Both the position numbers and the translations under genes were made by a program. From Actinopolyspora biskrensis (GTDB lineage Bacteria > Actinomycetota > Actinomycetes > Mycobacteriales > Pseudonocardiaceae): a stretch of DNA of 64,000 bases. The notes beneath the pieces were generated by a model, which saw only the letters and a program-made list of their open reading frames with translations, made no database searches and was not told the DNA's origin. Location of the stretch: the NCBI RefSeq assembly GCF_013408175.1, contig NZ_JACBYW010000008.1, forward strand, positions 62,001 through 126,000, given 5' to 3'. Shown piece after piece: positions 16,862 to 25,245 of this stretch (its first letter is position 1; the number at the start of each line of letters is the position of its first letter).

Positions 16862-19204
16862 TCAGAGCGTTCGCGTGCTGGTGACCGCTACCGCCGGGGT
16901 GACCAGGACTCGGTCCTCGGGCGGTGCGAAACCGGGAACCTTCCGCAGGTCGTGACCGCGGTCGGCGATGCGAACGGGCAGGGTGGCGCGGTGCTGCTCG
17001 AGAACCAGCCGCACCTCGACACCCGAACCGGGTGTGCCGTCGAAGAGGATGCCGAAGCCCGCCTCCGGTTCGTCGATCGACAGCTGCCTGCCCGCGACCG
17101 TGGCGGCGCGCACCGTGGCCTGTTCGCCGGATATCCACAAACCGACTCCGGAGACACCACGTGCGGAGGACAACCGCAGGGTGAGCGCCCTGCTTCCGTC
17201 GGCGCGAGCGCGGTCGGTGAGCACCTCCAGCCGCGGCGCGGGCAGCTGCGCGGCCGGTGCCGGGCCGTGCGCGAGCCGTTGGTCGTCCTTCCAGGGGAAA
17301 GCGTCGTCGAGAACGGCCGGGCCTCGTGTCAGCAGTGACCGGCTCCAGGAGGTGTCCGGAGTGTCCGGTGCTGCCCAGCGGGCCTTTCCGGTGTCGGCGT
17401 CCACGGAGTACAGAATCCGCTCCTGCCGGGGCGGGGTCACTCCGGCACGGTTGACGACCAGCCCGCTCGCGGTGAGCGCCGTGACGAGTACGACCCCCAG
17501 CGCCGGAACCACTACGCGGCGCCGATTGGTGCCGGTGCGCGGGCGGCCGGGATCCGTCCAGAGGTTCTCGATCAGCGGCAGAGCCAACCACACGAACATC
17601 GCGAGGAACAACGTGCCCAGCGTTCCGCCCATCCCCAGGCCGACTTCGAAAGCACCGAGCACGTTCGGCCCGAGCAGCACAGCGGCGGGAACCAGCGCGA
17701 GCAGGAGCACGGCAGCGCGTCCGGTTCTCCAACGGGCTGGCATCAGCACGGTGACCAGGGCACCGAGCACCACGGGCAGCACCGGGGGCACCAACAGCGA
17801 GGACGCACCGGGCATCGCCGAGGTCGCCGACACCGCCAACAGCGCGAAAGCGAGCAACCCGCCCGGGGCGAGGGCGTTCGCCCCGATCCTGCGGCGCAGC
17901 AACGCGTAGCTGCCGAGCACCACCCCGGCTCCCGCCAGCAGCATCGCGATCCGGTACGGCTCGGGCCGGTACGGGACACCGACTGCCACCGAGAGCTGCC
18001 CCGGATCGACGGCCGCCGCCACCTTCCACACCGCGAACGCCGCGGCTCCGGCAGCGGCCGGCGTCCCCAGCGCGGCCACGGCACCCGCCCCGGCGTGGGG
18101 CAGGGTGAGAGCACGGCGACGTCGGGACAGTGCCACCACGCCCACCGCCAGCGCGAGCATCGCCCAGGCCAGCGGCGCCTCCACGGCCCGGGGATATCGA
18201 ACCGGCCCCCAGGGCAGCGTGATCACGAGTTCGTGACCGCTTTCCCGGACCGCAGCCAGATCGGTGGCGGCGAGCTCGCGCGTCATCACCAGACTCGCCC
18301 GGCCCATCTGCTGCAAGGAGGGCCGGCTCAGACGTTCCGGGGTGTCCAGCGGGGTGTGGTAGTAGGCGCCCCCTCCGGTGACGGCCGTGTCATAGGAGTT
18401 CAGGTCCCCCTCGGTGAAGCGGGTGACATCGGTGTCGTTGGGCAGCGCTTCGAAGGCGGCCTCGAAAGCGGAATTGGCCACGGCCCCCGGCGCGTGGGAC
18501 AGCACTTCCAGCAGTGTCCCGTTGGGGGAGGTGGTGCGGAAGGTCGTGGGCACTCCCGAGTTTCCGCGCGCCTCGTGGTTGAGCAGTACGGTGTGTTCGA
18601 ACTCGTCGGCGTGGTCCCGCACGAACGCCTCGGCCCCGAGCAGCCCGAGCTCCTCGGCATCGGTGATCAGCAGTGTGACGTTGTTGCGGGGTTCGGCGTC
18701 GTCTGAGCTCAGCGCCCGGGCCGTTTCCAGCAACGCGCCCACGCCGATACCGTCGTCGGCGGCTCCGGGGGAGCCGGGTACCGAGTCGTAGTGCGCCGCG
18801 AGCAGCACCGTTCCGCTCGGGGCGGTTCCGGGCATCGTGGCGACGACGTTGGTTACCGCGGCGAGCTGTCGTGTGCTGTCGCCGGTGTCGTGGGTGGCTC
18901 CGACGCTCCTTTGGACCTCGGTGTTCCACCCCCACGAGTCGAGGCGGTCCAGCAGGTAGTCACGTGTTTCGGCGTGCTGCGTCGAGCCGAGCGTCCGCGG
19001 GGCCCCGGAGATCCTGTCGATGTGGTCCATCGCGCGGGCGGCGCTGAACTCCGAGACCGGTGCGCTCGGCGGCCGGGGGGCCGGTGGGCGACGGTCGAGA
19101 GCGGACAGTGCCCCGAGAAGCAGCAGGGCGATCAACCCCGTGATCGACAGCCATCGGGACTTCCTGGAGCGGTCCGGTGCTGCCACATCCGTCGAGGCGC
19201 TCAT
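16862..19204 (-). CDS. M28-family membrane metallopeptidase
   Basis: 780-residue membrane-bound aminopeptidase-like protein. An N-terminal transmembrane helix (about 18-36) precedes an extracytoplasmic M28 domain (about 55-330). Its di-zinc ligands can be seen: His in VLLAAHYDSV, Asp in GAADDG, the Glu pair in TDAEELG, Glu in LLNHEARG and His in YYHTPLDTPERL. About eight transmembrane helices fill residues 340-600, and a soluble beta-rich C-terminal domain (about 620-780) follows. This is the layout of bacterial M28 proteins related to the eukaryotic vacuolar/ER membrane peptidases. The substrate is unknown. It is monocistronic. Confidence 0.88.
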   Translation of the reverse strand: MSASTDVAAPDRSRKSRWLSITGLIALLLLGALSALDRRPPAPRPPSAPVSEFSAARAMDHIDRISGAPRTLGSTQHAETRDYLLDRLDSWGWNTEVQRSVGATHDTGDSTRQLAAVTNVVATMPGTAPSGTVLLAAHYDSVPGSPGAADDGIGVGALLETARALSSDDAEPRNNVTLLITDAEELGLLGAEAFVRDHADEFEHTVLLNHEARGNSGVPTTFRTTSPNGTLLEVLSHAPGAVANSAFEAAFEALPNDTDVTRFTEGDLNSYDTAVTGGGAYYHTPLDTPERLSRPSLQQMGRASLVMTRELAATDLAAVRESGHELVITLPWGPVRYPRAVEAPLAWAMLALAVGVVALSRRRRALTLPHAGAGAVAALGTPAAAGAAAFAVWKVAAAVDPGQLSVAVGVPYRPEPYRIAMLLAGAGVVLGSYALLRRRIGANALAPGGLLAFALLAVSATSAMPGASSLLVPPVLPVVLGALVTVLMPARWRTGRAAVLLLALVPAAVLLGPNVLGAFEVGLGMGGTLGTLFLAMFVWLALPLIENLWTDPGRPRTGTNRRRVVVPALGVVLVTALTASGLVVNRAGVTPPRQERILYSVDADTGKARWAAPDTPDTSWSRSLLTRGPAVLDDAFPWKDDQRLAHGPAPAAQLPAPRLEVLTDRARADGSRALTLRLSSARGVSGVGLWISGEQATVRAATVAGRQLSIDEPEAGFGILFDGTPGSGVEVRLVLEQHRATLPVRIADRGHDLRKVPGFAPPEDRVLVTPAVAVTSTRTL

Positions 19205-19317
19205 GGGCCGAACCTAGCCGTGCTCGCGGAGCGCGTACACAACTTGATCGAAAATGGTTCACTTTTTGGCGGCCCGCAGCACCGCCCTTCCCGGATTGCC
19301 TCGGAACTCGGCACTGC

Positions 19318-20541
19318 TCAGTCGTCGCGTGCGGCGAAGGGGCCACCGGTGCCGAAGATCCGTTCGGCGAAGCGTTCACCGATACGGCGGTGCGTGGCCG
19401 CGTCCGGGTGAAGCCGATCGGGCAGCGGAAGTTCGGCGGTGTCCGCTTCGCCGTAGAGCTCCCGGCCGTCGAGGTGGTGCAGGTTCGGGTCCTCGGCAGC
19501 CCGCTGCTTCACGATGCGGGAGAGCTCCTCGCGGATGACGTTGAGCGTCAGCTTGCCCGCGGCACGTTCCGCAGGGTCGCCACCGGCCCGGAAAGTCAGC
19601 TTGCCCGCCTCGAAGTCCCCGAAGTCCGGGACGCTGGGGCCGGGAGTGTCCTCGTGGATGGGGCAGTGGATGGGGGAGACGACCAGCAGCGGGGTACTGG
19701 GATGGCCCTCTCGGACGGTGTCGAGGAAACCGTGCACGGCAGGTGTGAAGGCGCGCAGCCGCATCAGATCGGCGTTGACCAGGTTGATGCCGAGCTTGAC
19801 GCTGATCAGCTCCGCCGGGGTGTCGCGCAGGGCACGGGCGGTGAACGGGTCGAGCAGCGCGCTGCCGCCCAGCCCCAGGTTGATCAGCTCCACACCGCCG
19901 CGGAAAGCCGCCAGCGCAGGCCAGGTCGTGGTGGGGCTCGCCGCGTCGGAGCCGTGGCTGATCGAGCTGCCGTGGTGCAGCCACACTTGCCGGCCCCGGT
20001 CCGGCACGGCTTCGACGGGGGCGTCGGCGCGCAGTTCGACCAGCTGGGTGATCTCGTTGTGCGGCAGCCAGATCTCGAGCTCCTTCGGCTCGGCGGATAG
20101 CCCGGAGAACCGGGCCGTACCGACCGGGCCGGTCCGGGTCTCGACGGAGCCGGTGGTCATGTCCACGGTCCTGAGGTTGCCACCGGTCACGCTGGTCCGT
20201 GCGACCAGGTGACCGTCGACGAGCAGGTCGTACACCCCGTCGGGCCCGGGCGGGGCTCCCCGATAAGCCACCTTGGTGGGCAGCGTGTCCAGCTCGACGG
20301 CGGTGGCTCGGGTACGCAGGACCAGGCGCACGCCGGAAGGCTGAGCCTCCGCCATGGCCAGCTGCCCGTCGGAGCACTGGGCGCGGGCTCGGGCGGGCAG
20401 CCGGTGCGGCAGCGCTCCGTGCTCGGTGTGTTCCAGGTCGAGCGCACCACGCAGCAGGTCCGTGGTGACGGGTGTGCTGATCCACCCTCCGGTCTCGCCC
20501 CGCTCCTGGCGCGCCGAGACGTCACTGCTTCGGGAATCCAT
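19318..20541 (-). CDS. SGNH/GDSL-family esterase
   Basis: 407-residue probable acyl-ester hydrolase. An N-terminal beta-sandwich (about 40-170) precedes the SGNH domain. The catalytic Ser is in VWLHHGSSISHGSD, with the block II Gly in LGLGGSALLDP. The block III-like Asn is in VKLGINLVNAD, and the catalytic Asp/His dyad is in LPDRLHPDAATH near the C-terminus. The two-domain layout resembles carbohydrate esterases of the CE2 type. No signal peptide was found. The start is uncertain: ATG 20541 gives MDSRSSDVSA, and a GTG lies two codons upstream. Confidence 0.82.
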   Translation of the reverse strand: MDSRSSDVSARQERGETGGWISTPVTTDLLRGALDLEHTEHGALPHRLPARARAQCSDGQLAMAEAQPSGVRLVLRTRATAVELDTLPTKVAYRGAPPGPDGVYDLLVDGHLVARTSVTGGNLRTVDMTTGSVETRTGPVGTARFSGLSAEPKELEIWLPHNEITQLVELRADAPVEAVPDRGRQVWLHHGSSISHGSDAASPTTTWPALAAFRGGVELINLGLGGSALLDPFTARALRDTPAELISVKLGINLVNADLMRLRAFTPAVHGFLDTVREGHPSTPLLVVSPIHCPIHEDTPGPSVPDFGDFEAGKLTFRAGGDPAERAAGKLTLNVIREELSRIVKQRAAEDPNLHHLDGRELYGEADTAELPLPDRLHPDAATHRRIGERFAERIFGTGGPFAARDD

Positions 20542-20665
20542 GGTCACCAGTTTCGCAATCACGGGCTCGAACCGCACACGGATTTGCCGTGTGCCCCCGC
20601 TCAGGGCAAAAAGGGTTGCTTCTCCCGCTAGTCTTTCGGAAGTGCCTGGAGACCTGGGAGGAACC

Positions 20666-21418
20666 GTGGATGTAGCCGCGCACTATCGCGGCCTGCTGGC
20701 TTCGCACTACAGCTGGATGCTGGGCGGTGACATCGAACGGGTCGCGGCTCAGGACCGCCAACTGTTCGAGAAGCTGGAACTCGGCGCTACTTCCGTCTCC
20801 GGGACGGCGGTGGATCTGGGCTGTGGGCCCGGCCCGCAGACCCTGGCGCTGGCCGACATGGGCTTCGGCACCGTCGTCGGTGTCGACACCAGCCGGGAAC
20901 TGCTCGACGAACTCGCCGACCTCGCTCACGCGCGTCCCGCGGTGCGGACGCATCACGGCGACCTCCTCGACGCGCTGCCCGAGATGACCACGCCCGGTTC
21001 GGTCGACGTCGTGGTGTGCATGCGCGACACGCTCCTGCACCTGCCCGAACCGGACGCCGTGGACCTGTTGCTGACCCGCGTGGCTTCGGCCCTGGTCGCA
21101 GGCGGGACGCTCGTGCTGACCTATCGGGACCTGACCCAGCAGCTCGCCGGTACCGACCGATTCCTTCCGGTACGCAGCGACGACGAACGGATAATGCTGT
21201 GTGCTCTCGACTACGACAGTCCGGAGACGGTGACCGTCAACGATCTCGTCCACGTCCGCACCGGCGAAGGCTGGCAGCTGCACAAGAGCAGCTACCCGAA
21301 GCTGCGCCTCGCGCCCGAGAAGCTGGCCCAACGCATCGAGACCGCCGGACTCACGGTCACCCACCACGCCCCGGAATCCAACGGCATGTGGACGACCGTC
21401 GCGTCTTCCCGCCAGTGA
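20666..21418 (+). CDS. Class I SAM-dependent methyltransferase
   Basis: 250-residue methyltransferase of unknown substrate. Motif I is VDLGCGPGPQTLALADMG (near residue 50) followed by GVDTS; motif II-like SVDVVVCMRDTLLHL and motif III LVAGGTLVLTYRDL are present. The N-terminus DVAAHYRGLLASHYSWMLGGD resembles methyltransferases acting on small metabolites. GTG at 20666 is chosen because GGGAGG precedes it by 5 nt. Its 3' end is 118 nt from the maleylpyruvate-isomerase-like gene in the same direction. Confidence 0.85.
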   Translation: MDVAAHYRGLLASHYSWMLGGDIERVAAQDRQLFEKLELGATSVSGTAVDLGCGPGPQTLALADMGFGTVVGVDTSRELLDELADLAHARPAVRTHHGDLLDALPEMTTPGSVDVVVCMRDTLLHLPEPDAVDLLLTRVASALVAGGTLVLTYRDLTQQLAGTDRFLPVRSDDERIMLCALDYDSPETVTVNDLVHVRTGEGWQLHKSSYPKLRLAPEKLAQRIETAGLTVTHHAPESNGMWTTVASSRQ

Positions 21419-21536
21419 CTCGGAACAGCACCAGAACAGACACGGCCGCGCACGACTTCGTTCCGGGACGCGCCGGGGAAACGCTGAAGTGGGGCAGGAC
21501 CTCGGCGCGACTTCCGTTCTCCAGGAGTGATCACGG

Positions 21537-22172
21537 ATGAGCGATTCCGAGCACTGCGACCGGATCGATGCCCTGGAGGAGGTATGGGAACGCTGGGCCG
21601 AGATCGGCACAGCGTTGTCCGAGCAGCAGTGGTCGAGCGCGACTCGCTGCGCCGGCTGGGACGTGGCCGCGCTCTACGCGCACGTCGGCATGTTTCCACC
21701 CGCGGTGGCCGATCCGCCCGCCACCGCGGAGGAGATCACCGCGAATCCGGTCACCGCGGTGGACATCCTGCGTGGCTTCAACGTCCCGGGAGGGGCGGCT
21801 CACGAGATGGCCGACCAGGTCGCCCGAGCTGCCGCGTCCACGGCAGCAGAGCTGGATCGGGCCGGGCTGATCGCCCGCTACACCGACGGGCCGCGCGCGG
21901 TCGCCGCGTTGCGGGATCGCGCGGCGACGTCCCTCGTTCCCCGGCCGGGAACCAGCGCGGTGACGACCTGGAGCGAGGCCGTCCGCATCGTGCTGATGGA
22001 GTCGGTGATCCATCTGCTCGACGTGCTCGACGGGTTGAACCTGCAACCTGAGGTTCCCGCGGCGGCACTGCGCGAAACGGTCCACCTGCTCGCGGAGATC
22101 GCCGACCCCGTCTCGTTCCTCGAGGCGGCCACCGGGCGATCCGGACACTCACCGCTTCCCGTCCTCCGCTGA
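21537..22172 (+). CDS. Maleylpyruvate isomerase-family, mycothiol-dependent enzyme
   Basis: 211-residue DinB-like four-helix protein of the MDMPI family. The early motif SSATRCAGWDVAALYAHVGM matches the family's W-x-V-x(n)-HL signature, and the metal ligands are probably the His of LYAHV and the His/Asp of ESVIHLLDVLD. Members use mycothiol, the actinobacterial thiol, to isomerise or detoxify small electrophiles; the substrate here is unknown. ATG at 21537 has AGGAG at 21522. It is possibly cotranscribed with the methyltransferase upstream. Confidence 0.85.
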   Translation: MSDSEHCDRIDALEEVWERWAEIGTALSEQQWSSATRCAGWDVAALYAHVGMFPPAVADPPATAEEITANPVTAVDILRGFNVPGGAAHEMADQVARAAASTAAELDRAGLIARYTDGPRAVAALRDRAATSLVPRPGTSAVTTWSEAVRIVLMESVIHLLDVLDGLNLQPEVPAAALRETVHLLAEIADPVSFLEAATGRSGHSPLPVLR

Positions 22173-22322
22173 ATCCGTGCACGAGGTGTATCGGTGATTG
22201 CGCTGCTCGCCGTCCCCGAAGGGCGACGGAGAACTCCTGGGTTGGTACGTCGGTCGAACAGGACTGTCGCGTTTCGGAACACTGTTGAGTGATCGTTAAC
22301 ATCGATGAAATCAAGATCCAAA

Positions 22323-22380
22323 AATGCGAACTTCGCATTATTGACCTATCGGTGCGAAGATCGTATGTTAACGCTCACTT
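22323..22380 (+). promoter_or_regulatory. Promoter with palindrome and LacI-type half-operator upstream of GH43-like gene
   Basis: A perfect 17-bp palindrome AATGCGAA-C-TTCGCATT (22323-22339) abuts a -35 TTGACC (22341-22346). A 17-bp spacer leads to the -10 TATGTT (22364-22369). The -10 overlaps TGTTAACGCTCACTT (22366-22380), whose CGCTCAC half matches the perfect palindrome upstream of the GH127 gene at 28105. A mirrored GTTAACAT lies at 22292-22299. The layout suggests repression by the neighbouring LacI protein plus a second regulator at the palindrome (inference). Confidence 0.6.
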
Positions 22381-22497
22381 GAATGGTGCCGACCACTCGC
22401 CGCCCCGAGCGGGAGAGGAAGGCACGTACGACGCCCGGTCGCCCCGCCCCCGGCGCGTGCCACGCGGTCGCGCGCACGACGAGAGAGTACGACACCG

Positions 22498-23934
22498 ATG
22501 GCGAAGAACCCGTTGACCAGCAGATACCGACACGTGCTTTCGCACGTCGCGCTGACCTCGCTGCTGGCGCTGAGCAGCACACTGGTCACCCCGGCCGCCG
22601 TGTCCGCGGAGATCGGCGAAGGCTCGCCCGCACACCAGAGGAGATCGTCCGGTGGAACCGTGGTGAACGGACCCCCGGGGCACAACGGAAACTCCGGACC
22701 GCGGGCGGAGAAAGTCACCGAAGCGGCCGAAGCGCTCGTGGTGCCCCACGCCGACGACGTGCGGGGAAACATCACGTTGCCGACGAGCGGTTCGCACGGC
22801 ACAGAGGTGTCCTGGAAGTCGAACAAGGCCAGGGTGATCACGCCGACCGGCGAGGTGAACCGTCCCGAGCACGGTGCCGAGCCGGCGTCGGTGAAACTCA
22901 CGGCGACCGTGCGACTGGGCGGAACGAGAACCAAGCGCAGGTTCGATCTGACGGTGCGGCCGCTCCCGGAGCGGAAGCCGAAGGAGGGGTACCTGTTCTC
23001 CTACTTCACCGGAGAGGGGTATCCGAACGGCGAACAGGTGTATTTCGCGGCCAGCCGGGGAAACGACGCGCTGCGGTGGGACGGGCTCAACGGCGGTGAA
23101 CCGGTGCTGGCCTCCACCAAGGGCGATCAGGGAGTGCGGGACCCGTTCATCATCCGTTCTCCACAGGGGGACAAGTTCTACCTCATCGCCACCGACCTGA
23201 AAATCCACGGTGACGGAAACTGGGACGAGGTCCAACGGCACGGCAGCAAGCACATCGAGGTGTGGGAGTCCACCGACCTGGTGCACTGGTCCGAACAGCG
23301 TCACGTCCGGGTGGCGCCGGACAACGCGGGCAACGTGTGGGCCCCGGAGGCCTACTACGACGAGTCCATCGGAGCCTACGTCGTCTTCTGGGCGTCCAAA
23401 CTGTACTCCGAGGACGATCCGGAGCACGAGGCCGACACCCACAACCGGATGATGTATGCCACCACCCGGGACTTCCACACCTTCAGCGAACCCGGGGTCT
23501 GGAAGGACCCCGGACACTCGGTGATCGACTCCACGGTCGTGGAGGAGGACGGCACCTACTACCGGTTCACCAAGGACGAGCGGAGCAACTCGCCCGAGGC
23601 GCCGTGCGGCAAGTACATCACCGAGGAGAGGTCCGAGCAGCTGCGCAGCAGGGACTACGAACTCGTCGCGGAGTGCATCGGCGAGGGCGACGGCTCGGAC
23701 TCGGGAATCAGCCGCGGTGAGGGACCGACGGTGTTCGCGTCGAACACCGAGGACAAGTGGTACATGTTCATCGACGAGTTCGGCGGTCGTGGCTACGTTC
23801 CCTTCGAGACCACCGATCTGGACTCGGGGGAGTGGAGCATGTCCGAGAACTACGACCTGCCGGACAGGCCACGGCACGGCACGGTTCTGCCGGTCACGGA
23901 GGAGGAGTTGAAGCGGCTGCGTGCGAGCATGTAG
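22498..23934 (+). CDS. Secreted GH43-like arabinan/xylan-type glycosidase with Ig-like domain
   Basis: 478-residue exported protein. Signal peptide residues 1-37 end in SAE. An atrophied-Ig-like domain (about 70-155) has ITLPTSGSHGTEVSWKSNKA and TPTGEVNRP. A five-bladed propeller (about 165-470) resembles GH43: GDQGVRDPFIIRSPQGDKFY (first catalytic Asp region), WESTDLVHWSEQRHV and NVWAPEAYYDESIGAY with the WAPE motif. KDPGHSVIDSTVVEEDGTYY and the Glu in ISRGEGPTVF (likely acid) follow. Such proteins cleave arabinofuranose or xylose linkages; the exact activity is not assignable. It shares operator-like sequence with the GH127 gene, so both probably serve arabinan use. Confidence 0.82.
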   Translation: MAKNPLTSRYRHVLSHVALTSLLALSSTLVTPAAVSAEIGEGSPAHQRRSSGGTVVNGPPGHNGNSGPRAEKVTEAAEALVVPHADDVRGNITLPTSGSHGTEVSWKSNKARVITPTGEVNRPEHGAEPASVKLTATVRLGGTRTKRRFDLTVRPLPERKPKEGYLFSYFTGEGYPNGEQVYFAASRGNDALRWDGLNGGEPVLASTKGDQGVRDPFIIRSPQGDKFYLIATDLKIHGDGNWDEVQRHGSKHIEVWESTDLVHWSEQRHVRVAPDNAGNVWAPEAYYDESIGAYVVFWASKLYSEDDPEHEADTHNRMMYATTRDFHTFSEPGVWKDPGHSVIDSTVVEEDGTYYRFTKDERSNSPEAPCGKYITEERSEQLRSRDYELVAECIGEGDGSDSGISRGEGPTVFASNTEDKWYMFIDEFGGRGYVPFETTDLDSGEWSMSENYDLPDRPRHGTVLPVTEEELKRLRASM

Positions 23935-23962
23935 CCGCCCGCGCTCTCGACGGGAGCACGCG

Positions 23963-24014
23963 CACCGCGGCTGTCGGGCACGACTTCGAGCACCGGCGTC
24001 CGGCAGCCGCGGTG
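23963..24014. terminator. Hairpin between convergent GH43-like and lacI genes
   Basis: An 11-bp perfect inverted repeat, CACCGCGGCTG at 23963-23973 and CAGCCGCGGTG at 24004-24014, extendable by CGG/CCG, with a 30-nt loop. It lies between two convergent stop codons and could terminate both transcripts. There is no U tract, as is common at this GC content. Confidence 0.5.
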
Positions 24015-24042
24015 GCCGAGCCCGCGCGCCGCGCGTACGGGA

Positions 24043-25089
24043 CTACGTCGCCACGCCGGAGCCCTCCCGCAACCGGCCGACGGTGCTTTGCCGGGCGACC
24101 AGCTCGGGAACGATGACGGCGCTGGTCTCGGCTTCGTCGGAACCGTCGATCCGCTGGAGCAGCAGTTCCATGCTGCCTCGCCCGACCGCGTCGAAGTCCT
24201 GCGCCACGGTGGTCAGGGGTGGGGTGAAGTAGGCGGACTCCGGTGCGTCGTCGAATCCCGCGACGAGCACGTCCGCCGGAACCCGGACCCCTCGCTCGTG
24301 GAAGGCGCGAAGAGCGCCCAGCGCCATCTGGTCGTTGGCGACGAACACGGCACGTACATCGGAGCGTTCGGCCAGCAGCTGGCCGCTCGTGTAGCCGGAA
24401 GCCGGACTCCAATCACCGCGCAACGGCTCGGGCGGTTCCACACCCGCCTGCTTCAGCTCGGCCTTCCAGCCGGCGAGTCGCCCCTGGGCCTCCAACCAGT
24501 CCGACGGGCCCGCGATGTGCCAGACCGAGTCCGCCCCCTGGTCGAGCAGATGCCGTGTGACCAGCCGCGCTCCTTCGGCCTGGTCCACGCACACCACGGG
24601 ACGGCCGCCTCCGTCGCCGCCCTCGACGACCACCAGCGGCAGTTCCGAGGGCACGTCCCGCAGTGCTTCGACGGCGGCTCGTCGCGGGGCGATGGCCACG
24701 ATCCCCTCGACGAATTGGTTGTTGAGACGCTCCACCGCTCGTTGCACGGCGGCACCGTCGACGTCTTTCACGCTCGCCACGCTGACGAAGTAGCCCGCCC
24801 GGCGCGCCGCTTGCTCGATGCCGTAGAGCGTGCTGGCCGGACCGTAGAGCGTGCTGGCCGGGCTGATGACGCCGATGACCCTCGTGCGCCGGGTGACCAG
24901 GGCCCGAGCCGCCGAGTTCGGCCGGTAGTCGAGTTGTTCGATCGCCGCGATGACCCGGCTGCGCGTTCCGGGGGAGACCGATGGGTGCTCGTTGAGGACT
25001 CGGGACACCGTTTGGTGGGAGACTCCGGCCAAGCTGGCGACATCGGCCATCACAGCACGGCGCTGCGGCGAGGTCGTGTTCCGGGGCAT
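24043..25089 (-). CDS. LacI-family repressor of the arabinan locus
   Basis: 348-residue regulator. The N-terminal HTH is MADVASLAGVSHQTVSRVLN (from residue 14) with hinge helix PNSAARALVTRRT. A periplasmic-binding-protein-like ligand domain covers about 68-340, with IGVISPASTLYG, PLVVVEGGDGG, SVWHIAGPSDWLEAQGRLAGW, VFVANDQMALGALRAFHERG and VAGFDDAPESAYFTPPLTTV. The ATG at 25089 has GGAGG just upstream. It lies between two secreted glycosidase genes; the TGTGAGCGCTCACA palindrome upstream of GH127 and its half at the GH43-like gene are its probable sites. An arabino-oligosaccharide inducer is inference. Confidence 0.9.
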   Translation of the reverse strand: MPRNTTSPQRRAVMADVASLAGVSHQTVSRVLNEHPSVSPGTRSRVIAAIEQLDYRPNSAARALVTRRTRVIGVISPASTLYGPASTLYGIEQAARRAGYFVSVASVKDVDGAAVQRAVERLNNQFVEGIVAIAPRRAAVEALRDVPSELPLVVVEGGDGGGRPVVCVDQAEGARLVTRHLLDQGADSVWHIAGPSDWLEAQGRLAGWKAELKQAGVEPPEPLRGDWSPASGYTSGQLLAERSDVRAVFVANDQMALGALRAFHERGVRVPADVLVAGFDDAPESAYFTPPLTTVAQDFDAVGRGSMELLLQRIDGSDEAETSAVIVPELVARQSTVGRLREGSGVAT

Positions 25090-25245
25090 TCACACCTCCG
25101 CTGTCCGGGCCTTGGCACGACCGTACCGTTGCCGCCGCGAGCGCTTGTCGAGTGTGCGGGTCCGGACGCGGCGCCGGGGCCACCGCACAGAAGTCGCGGG
25201 GCGCTACCGAACGGCAGCGCCCCCGCGCACGTGCTGTTTCGAGGT

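Noticed and set aside
24820-24875. Repeated STLYGPA codons in the LacI protein as a tandem-duplication mutation
   Set aside because: Similar STLYGP-type repeats are normal in this part of LacI-family proteins, so no unusual event is needed.
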